A DNA stretch of 64,000 bases, taken from assembly GCA_023376005.1 (NCBI GenBank), contig CM042157.1, positions 70,490,983-70,554,982 of the forward strand. Direction: 5' to 3'. This DNA is from Doryteuthis pealeii. Its lineage: Eukaryota; Mollusca; Cephalopoda; Myopsida; Loliginidae. Both the position numbers and the translations under genes were made by a program. The notes under the pieces are model-generated. The model worked only from the letters and a program-made list of their open reading frames with translations, did no database searches and was not told the origin of the DNA. Shown piece after piece: positions 57,626 to 64,000 of this stretch (positions are counted from its first letter, which is position 1; each line of letters starts with the position of its first letter).

Positions 57626-57886
57626 GATTTTTTTATATACATTCTCGAGATAAAAATGTCATTTAACAATGACACTATCTACTAAGTTACTAAACAATAA
57701 AAGTAATGATGAACTTACAAGCAAATTGAACAGACATTTTTAATGCAACCACAAAAAACACAAGATGACTTAAAATAATCATAAATTATCTGTCCTTCCA
57801 TTTTATAAGAAAATGGATAACATTTTTATGAACTTTTGACACAAATAATCACTACTTGTGTTGGTGCAGGACTGGTGTGTACTTAC

Positions 57887-57937
57887 CTCTGAAACTACCA
57901 ATTGGAGGGAGGGGTAGTCGTTGAGACCCTCGGCCAT
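57887..57937 (-). CDS. Possible ATG-led first exon of unknown gene, phase-compatible with SQOR exon a
   Basis: On the minus strand an ATG with an A-rich context (AAAAAATGGCC) opens 17 codons (M-A-E-G-L-N-D-Y-P-S-L-Q-L-V-V-S-E) ending at a strong donor, GAG|GTAAGT, in phase 0. SQOR exon a, the next exon downstream, also starts in phase 0. The peptide lacks the GxGxxG fold expected before exon a and is not recognisable. It could be an alternative leader, another gene's first exon, or chance within a repeat. Confidence 0.2.
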
Positions 57938-57949
57938 TTTTTAAACTGA

Positions 57950-58270
57950 CATTACAAAGACAGAAATGAACAATGAATGAAATGTTAATTTTGTTTAATT
58001 ATAATCCAGTTAGTATATCACTTGGTGGAAATAAACAAGCTGTGTTGAAAAAGTATCAAGACTGAAGCTGTATTTACCAAGACAGAAATGAACAATGAAT
58101 GAAACGTTAATTTTGTTTAATATACATGTATTGAAAAAGTATTGAGACTGAAGCTGTATTTACCAAGACAGAAATGAACAATGAATGAAACATTAATTTT
58201 GTTTAAATATAATCACATTAGCATATCACTTGATGTAAATAAACAAGCTGTGTTGAAAAAGTTTCAATAT
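57950..58270. repeat. Local repeat, three units of 85-123 bp
   Basis: GACAGAAATGAACAATGAAT starts near 57959, 58081 and 58165; each is followed by GTTAATTTTGTTTAA and GTGTTGAAAAAGT-type sequence. Confidence 0.85.
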
Positions 58271-58410
58271 ATGTGTTGAAATATTTCTAGATATAAGGTG
58301 TGCTCCAATTCCCTACCTGGATTTATAGACTAGCCAAGGTAACGTGGTTTACTCCTCCGGCCAATCAGCAACCATAATGCATGGCTGATTCACTACTTAA
58401 ACACTGATAC

Positions 58411-58728
58411 TTGCACAGTTCACTTGCAATCATTGAGGAGGAACTTACAACCATTGACGAAGGAACTGAGGACTCTTTACCAGAAGAACCAAAGGATTCA
58501 TTATCAGAGGATTACCAAGGATCCAATTCCACTGGACAAGTGCTCTTGATTAGAGCCTACAGGATGGCCCATAAAATTGTAACAGGTTATGCACCTAGGA
58601 ATGCAAGGATTCATTTTGCTTCAAAATACAATGTGTGTTCACAGTGTGTGAACATAGATGATTTGGAAGCTTCAATACTCGGCACTTGTGTTCTAAACTT
58701 GTCTACACAGGTGGGGATGGAGTCCTGA
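58411..58728 (+). CDS. Unrecognised 105-residue ORF with acidic N-terminal half
   Basis: The frame starts M-H-S-S-L-A-I-I-E-E-E-L. Its first ~45 residues are rich in E, D and S; it then becomes basic/hydrophobic (LIRAYRMAHKIVTGYAP). Two cysteines are spaced C-x2-C near residue 78. No family is recognised. It lies between a local tandem repeat and a repeat copy, so it may be part of a mobile element rather than a host exon. Confidence 0.2.
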   Translation: MHSSLAIIEEELTTIDEGTEDSLPEEPKDSLSEDYQGSNSTGQVLLIRAYRMAHKIVTGYAPRNARIHFASKYNVCSQCVNIDDLEASILGTCVLNLSTQVGMES

Positions 58729-59258
58729 TTCTCTGATATATACACTAGGGTAGGTCAATTTTAGAACTGTAATGTACCTTTGTTTGAGGAAATAGATTTC
58801 AATCTTTTAAAACGTTATCACTGTTACAGCTTAATTAATAAGGTAAAAAGCAGCAGATCAGGTGTCGGTGATGATGGAGGGGATATTTTCAATTTTAATT
58901 CTAGTTACAATATCTTATGTTTTGTATATCTTTGTCATGTATGTGTATCTCCGTCACTTATGGAATAAATATGTATCGTTTGTACACCCTTGTTGGAATG
59001 TTTTTATGCATACTCATGTACCCACGTTGGGAGGTTACTTTAAGCCTTCCAACGTTAATATAACTCCCTCTTATCTTATCAAAATAAAATGAAAACCTTT
59101 TCTGTTTTAGATATTGAAATTGCTAAATTTTCTAACCAATTTCTGGACCAAATGTTGCGAAAAAACGAGGATTTTTTAGTGCATTTTAACTGAGGATCTT
59201 TGATGCTATTTCCTCAAGCAATGGTGGAAATAAGAGATTTAGTTTATGGTATCAGCTG

Positions 59259-60036
59259 TTGGGTCAGTAAAATGAAGTCTGGGTGGACATAAGTCCAAAA
59301 TGAGTTATCTTCCCTTGCTGTGGTACGTTTGCCGATAGGTGGCATTGGTATTTGGCCACAAGCGGGAATTATTATTTCCTGCCTCTTTTCCACTCAGGCC
59401 GGCAACGAGTAAACATGGTCTATGCGCCTGCCGCCTCTAAGCCTTAGGGAGCTTTGCCCCTAAACCAGCTACCAGTAATTGACATTTGTAACGTGATTAT
59501 GAAGGTCTGGAGTTTTGGCGGACGGCTATAGAAAGAGAGGAAGAAGAAATAAGAGAAAGTATAAGTTAAAAAAAGTAGTAATAGACACAAAACAGAGGGT
59601 CGGGAATTTGACCGAGGCATGACCCCCGAATGGAGAATTGAAAGCCAACCGGAAGTTTTGGATGTTGACCGGAACCGGAAGTCACATGGTGACGAGGAAC
59701 GACGAACAACAAGATCGGTCTCTTTTTGCTTTCCGGGGCGTAGAGTACGGACGGGCCTCTGGTCCCTAGTGTGGGATTACAGTAATTTAACAGTGTCCTC
59801 TCTCTCTCTTTGCCTTTCCTCCTTTCCGAAACAACCCACGAGACGAGCCCGAAAATAAAAGCTAAGCCCTTGTGACGATATATCCCACGCGTTGTATCTT
59901 TTTTATCAACAAGACAACCACCGCGTAATGAATACCTTTTTAGTGCCATGAATTTGGAGGCACGTTGACAAGACCTACTATGTAATACATTCCCTACGGC
60001 GCAAGTCATACGCCTATTTCTTCATAATACGTTTAT
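59259..60036 (+). mobile_element. LTR-like insertion
   Basis: Starts TGTTGGGTCAGTAAAATG; contains a purine-rich part, CCGAGGCATGACCCCCG, ACCGGAAGTCACATGGTGAC and AATAAA at 59853; CAACA occurs at ~59908. A related degenerate sequence is at 7270-7700. The exact end and target duplication are uncertain. Confidence 0.45.
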
Positions 60037-60199
60037 GTATCTTTTGTATATCTTTGTCATGAATGTGTATCTCCGTCACTTATGGAATAAATATGTATTG
60101 TTTTCACACCCTTGTCAGAATGTCTTTATGCATACACATGTACCCACGTTGGGAGGTTACTTTAAGCCTTCCACCGTTAATATAACTCCCTCTCATGTT
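60037..60199. repeat. 163-bp repeat, also at 58913-59078
   Basis: TTTTGTATATCTTTGTCATG, TACCCACGTTGGGAGGTTAC and TTAATATAACTCCCTCT occur in both places, 1.12 kb apart in direct orientation. Confidence 0.85.
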
Positions 60200-60719
60200 A
60201 TACAGTATTCATTATACCAATGTAAGATTCAAAGTGATAATACTTGCAGATAAAACTCCGACAAAGGTTGATAGACAAAACATTTTATATACAGCACAGA
60301 ATAAACAGGGTACATAATACATAGAGGTGTACATAAACATACATACAAAAGTATAGATAATGACACATTCATGAATGGTAAAAAGATAAACATAAAAGCC
60401 ACAGACATGAGACTAGGAATAGTCCATACTGTGTGAATCACTTACAGTAATGTAAGGGGGGGCCAAAGCCCCAACAAGAGGTGGGTAGACCAGAGTCTAA
60501 CCCATAGTGGTGTCTCATGGGTCGAGCAACAGGAAAAAAGAGAGAGAGACAAGTTCGAATCAGGCGCTTAAATACACCCGAGGCCCCTAGCGGGAACCAG
60601 CGAAACTCAACGGGCAGACAACTCTCCAGGCAAATACGAAACTAACGCCACACCAACATACAACTTTCAATATTTGAGAGAATTAGAGATTTTTTAAAAA
60701 GTGAAAAATCAACCTGCCC

Positions 60720-61140
60720 TAATGTGTACGCATGTAGTTAACTCATTCTTTCTGGCAAATGTTGTGGCAGTAAATAGAGACTTTTGTATAGGCTCCTATT
60801 ACCTATTAAGTTTTTTTTGTAAATGTTCTGCCTTTATCTAAGGTTCCACTACCCCCACCCACCTCTCGTTTCTGTTTAGACCCATCCCTGTCCATCAATG
60901 TCCCACAAGACTCATAGACCGAAACCAGTCTAGCAACAAAGAGACAATCTTTGGCACACCTTGCACCCATATCATCACTCAATGTGCAACTGATACTATG
61001 TAAACCAGTACTATCTATTTCATAGTTGGATCATCGTGACTAAACCGGTAACCCCACAGATTTCGTCTGATTAGGAGAGTGGCTAAGACACCCTGCAGAA
61101 TGAAAAACAAGACCTGTAAAAAGGGCAGAGGAAGCTCTTT
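60720..61140. other. No gene recognised
   Basis: No supported frame or repeat family. Confidence 0.35.
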
Positions 61141-61214
61141 GCTCAACGGCCATCTAGGACATTGTTTCTAAAGTCCAACCCCTCCTCATCACAGCAGGGC
61201 CATGTAAACTTGTA

Positions 61215-61586
61215 GTGTCTGGCACCAATGGTATTAGGGCCACAAACCTGGCCAAGGGGCTCTGGAGAAATCCAAAGGGTGTTCCATCATTATGTAAACT
61301 TAGTCCGTGTAGAGCTCTGCTGTTGAGATTTAAGGTTCCTGGTAGGGTCACTTCTAATGGCGGATATGTTCTATGCACTCTCAGTGGTCTAATGGCCCAC
61401 CCAGACAAAGGTGTGCTTGCGAAAATTATCAATATGTGTGTCATCCCAGTCAATCAGGAATCAATAGCTTTTGGGTGTATATCTCACATCTTTGTATCTG
61501 TCGGAATATCTGTGCTAAACAAGGATACTCCTTCCCTCGCACCGGGATATGTCCATGTCAGTAGTTTGGAGACTGTCTTTGTGTAA
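61215..61586 (+). other. Unrecognised 123-codon open frame
   Basis: An open frame without recognisable motifs in a less AT-rich stretch (61140-61600). The opposite strand is also open over 61154-61453. A decayed transposon coding part is possible, but nothing here identifies it. Confidence 0.12.
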
Positions 61587-61589
61587 TTT

Positions 61590-62625
61590 TCATATTCTCT
61601 TTGTTATGCTCCCTCCCATGAAATTCATGCTACATGGTGATATTTGATTGTTTGGAAACCAGCTTTACTGTTCCTCTATGGTGAATCTTCATTATATCAT
61701 TGTAATATTATCCTCTTCCTTAGGTTCACCCTTTCTTATCTTGTATTTTCTTCTTTTTTTTGCTTTTTTTTTTTTGTGTTTTTTTTTAGTTTTTTTTTTG
61801 TTTTTATTTTTTTTTTTTCCTATAATAACACTATTAATTAAAAATCTAGATGTCTTAGTTCTCTTGTATGACTTTTCTTATGCTTGATTACTAATTTGCA
61901 TCATTTAGTTATACATCAGGATGTGTTGCAATGCGTATTTCTTGAAAGTTAGTATCATTTCTCTAGGCTTTCTCTCTCTGTATGTTACTTTGGTGGATTG
62001 AATATTTTTGTATACCATCATATTAATTTTATTTATAATTATTTAATTAGCTATCTTATTTGTGGTTTTTTTCCATTTTTTTCTTTAGGCTTAGTCAAGA
62101 GTTGGAAATACTCTCGATATTAATGTATTCTTCTTGTGTTCTTCTTCTTAGTATTTCGTTAAATGTTTCCTGCTTCTCTTTTATTGTATTTGTCTATTTT
62201 TATAATATCTATGGCTAAGTTATTAGTGTTATAGTATTGAATCAGTCTAGGCTATTATGCTGTTGTATTTGGCTGGAGGAATAAACCATTTGAGTCTTCT
62301 TTCTTCTCAGTCTATTAATTTTTAGGTGGTGTTATTGCAGGACACCTTTATATTACAATATATTAATCCAACATATTCAACTCTTCTTCACTTTTTTTCT
62401 TTTCTTACTTCAATGTGTGTTATTTGTTCATATAATTACTTCACTTTTACATTATGTTATAGACTGATGAGCATTTTCTTTTTTGTATTATTTTTTTATT
62501 ATTTTTTTATTTCTTTTGTCGCCAATTTGGTTAAGGCACTGCCAATTCATAGGTTGAACCTGCCTAGCAACAGAAGCACAATCCTAGACACCTGGCACCA
62601 ATACATATGTTATTGGATTTGGCTA
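61590..62625. other. T-rich stretch, no gene
   Basis: Long T runs (61740-61820); open frames here encode only F/L-rich low-complexity sequence. Confidence 0.5.
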
Positions 62626-62924
62626 GTTTATTCAAGACTTTTTCCAGTTTTTCTTGAGTTCATTGTATGAACCAGACATGTAACACAACTCTTGAAAGAG
62701 ACATTCTCATATTGTGAGGATATCAGGAGAATATTCAACTCTTCTTCACTTTTTTCTTTTTCTTACATTCAATTGTGTGTATTTTGTTTTAATTAATACT
62801 CACTTTACATTATACTTACAGACTTAAGCATTTTCTTTGTATTATTCTATCATTTTATGTTCTTTCTCACTACCTCATCTGTCATACAATGAACTTAAGG
62901 AAACTAGAAAAGTCTTGAAGAAAC
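62626..62924. repeat. Inverted repeat (arms ~43 bp) enclosing a partial direct duplication
   Basis: 62626-62669 and 62883-62924 are complementary (CAAGACTTTTT ... TTCATTGTATG). 62730-62860 is also a degraded direct copy of 62355-62520 (ATATTCAACTCTTCTTCAC). Confidence 0.75.
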
Positions 62925-63084
62925 TGCCAATTTGATGACATGTGTGCCTGGTGTCCCAAGGATTGGATACACACATTGACTTTTGGGATCAGTGGGTAGA
63001 ATCTGTTAGGACTACAATTTATAGGTGATATACCATCACAATTGTGCCTTCTTGGTTTAGTTGTTTTTGCTAGTTTGTGTGGGT

Positions 63085-63450
63085 TTTAATGGTATAATCA
63101 CCTCTGTTTGGTGTCATTTTATGCCGAAAGACATTTTGTTTTATTCATTCTTCATGAGTTCTCAATTTTTTTAAATTTCAATTTTTTTTCCCATTTTAAG
63201 CCATATAATGTAATCTAAATATACTACTCATCTGTGTCAGAGTGGACCTGGGAGTAAGGGTGATGAAGGATACTCCCACAGTGGCCCTCGAGTTTCAGAA
63301 CTGGCACACACATATCAGATGTAGATTTAACGTCATTCCAGGACAATAAGACTCAGCCACTGCCTTTCTTAGCACATATATGATGATAAAAGGGTAGGGG
63401 TTGCCATAAGAGCAATAGGGTTGGGACAATCATATAGGTGCTAGGGCTTG
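63085..63450 (-). repeat. Interspersed 600-bp family, indel-rich
   Basis: Recognisable GAGTGGACCTGGGAGTAAGG and ATAGGTGCTAGGGCTTGAT with many small changes. Confidence 0.7.
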
Positions 63451-63454
63451 ATTA

Positions 63455-63565
63455 CAATCTGACTACACACAAATATTTGCAGATGATACAAAAATATATT
63501 TCTACGTTAATGATCAAAATGATACTGATAAAATCCAACTAACATTAACAATCTTGGGTACTCAA
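63455..63565 (+). pseudogene. LINE reverse transcriptase relic with FADD motif
   Basis: Frame reads Q-I-F-A-D-D-T-K-I-Y-F-Y-V-N-D, then D-K-I-Q-L-T-L-T-I-L-G. FADDTKIY with a following IQ-L-L helix is the catalytic palm motif of many LINE reverse transcriptases. Only about 35 residues remain. Confidence 0.7.
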
Positions 63566-63584
63566 TTTAAAAAAATTGGGTACT

Positions 63585-63960
63585 CAATTTTAAAAAAATC
63601 TCTTTTCTTTTTTAAACACATTTTTTAGAACTCATTTTGTTCTATTTAACCCTAGATGGGTTTCCTAATCAAATACCACTTTCTACTGGCCAAGAGTGGG
63701 ACCTGGGAGTAATAAGTGATGAAGGGGTCTCATATTCCCCAAGGCTCGAGAACTGGCACTTTCACCATCAGATAGAGTTTTAACTGTCATATACCAGGTC
63801 AATAAGACCCTCAGCCAACGCGTTTCTAATACATAGATGAATAAAAGGGTTAGAACTTGCCATAAGGGCATAAGGGTTGGGAAACATATTACAAGGATGG
63901 CTCTGGATATAAAAAAAATTCATGAAGGTTGATATGCATTAAACAAGAAAACAAACCACA
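63585..63960 (-). repeat. Interspersed 600-bp family, second indel-rich copy
   Basis: GTTCTATTTAACCCTAGATG, GGTCTCATATTCCCCAAG and GGTTGATATGC occur with many indels. Confidence 0.68.
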
Positions 63961-64000
63961 TAGTTAGTGTAGCTAGTATGTGAACAGTTAACCACTTATT

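Larger units (their letters stand above)
58780..60720. repeat. Interspersed repeat P with three insertions
   Basis: Compared with 6160-6560, extra DNA occurs at about 58913-59078, 59259-60202 and 60225-60660. Host pieces resume each time (TTATCTTATCAAAATAAAAT, CAGTATTCATTATACCAA, CCAACATACAACTTTCAA). Confidence 0.65.

Noticed and set aside
59566..60009. 147-residue minus-strand protein
   Set aside because: Lies in the LTR-like insertion, has no recognisable motif, and runs opposite to the LTR's AATAAA orientation.
61644..61887. Phe/Leu-rich membrane-like ORFs
   Set aside because: Translation of long T runs.

Overview
This is animal (eukaryotic) nuclear DNA: AT-rich, intron-containing and dominated by repeats. 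No prokaryotic or viral gene organisation is present. The repeat types suggest a lophotrochozoan, probably a mollusc and possibly a cephalopod. They include tRNA-derived SINEs, Helitron-like elements, foldback elements with TTAGGG-type cores, an R2-like LINE with a restriction-like endonuclease domain, and long dinucleotide tracts. The species assignment is inference and could not be tested here.

One host gene is recognisable: mitochondrial sulfide:quinone oxidoreductase (SQOR), on the minus strand. Nine exons were read by eye from splice sites and continuous phase: 53575-53405, 49643-49590, 46476-46279, 44205-44102, 24988-24880, 22655-22472, 21354-21287, 19259-19081 and 17956-17896 (stop). 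They encode about 375 residues, from just before the YQPxWTLVG motif to the C-terminus, and keep both redox cysteines. The N-terminal GxGxxG FAD-binding exon(s) were not found.

Layout: 0.4-4.7 kb LINE debris, CATCCCC minisatellite and a 600-bp interspersed family. 5-9.6 kb foldback elements and LINE/Helitron pieces. 10-15.4 kb a Helitron, telomere-motif foldback elements and tandem repeats. 16.8-25 kb the SQOR 3' exons among SINEs, Helitrons and a mariner relic. 23.04-32.0 kb and 35.98-43.4 kb are two near-identical copies of one locus that contains SQOR exon e; they are joined by an indel-riddled third copy of part of it (32.0-35.98 kb), which looks like two haplotypes plus an unpolished read. 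44-50 kb SQOR exons b-d among telomere-motif foldback elements. 53.4-56.2 kb SQOR exon a next to a Helitron and an R2-like LINE. 57-64 kb LTR-like sequence, nested insertions and low-quality-looking sequence at the end.

The most unusual object is at 26543-28972. It has the form of a solo LTR (TGTT...AACA ends, 5-bp CATAG target duplication, TATAAATA box). Just downstream of its TATA box it carries fifteen 140-bp tandem units, each with a tRNA-like module with box A/box B-like motifs. The LTR sits inside a Helitron-like element, and the second copy of the locus (39452-40348) has only four units. A second theme is that at least five unrelated foldback families carry TTAGGG-type arrays between their inverted repeats.
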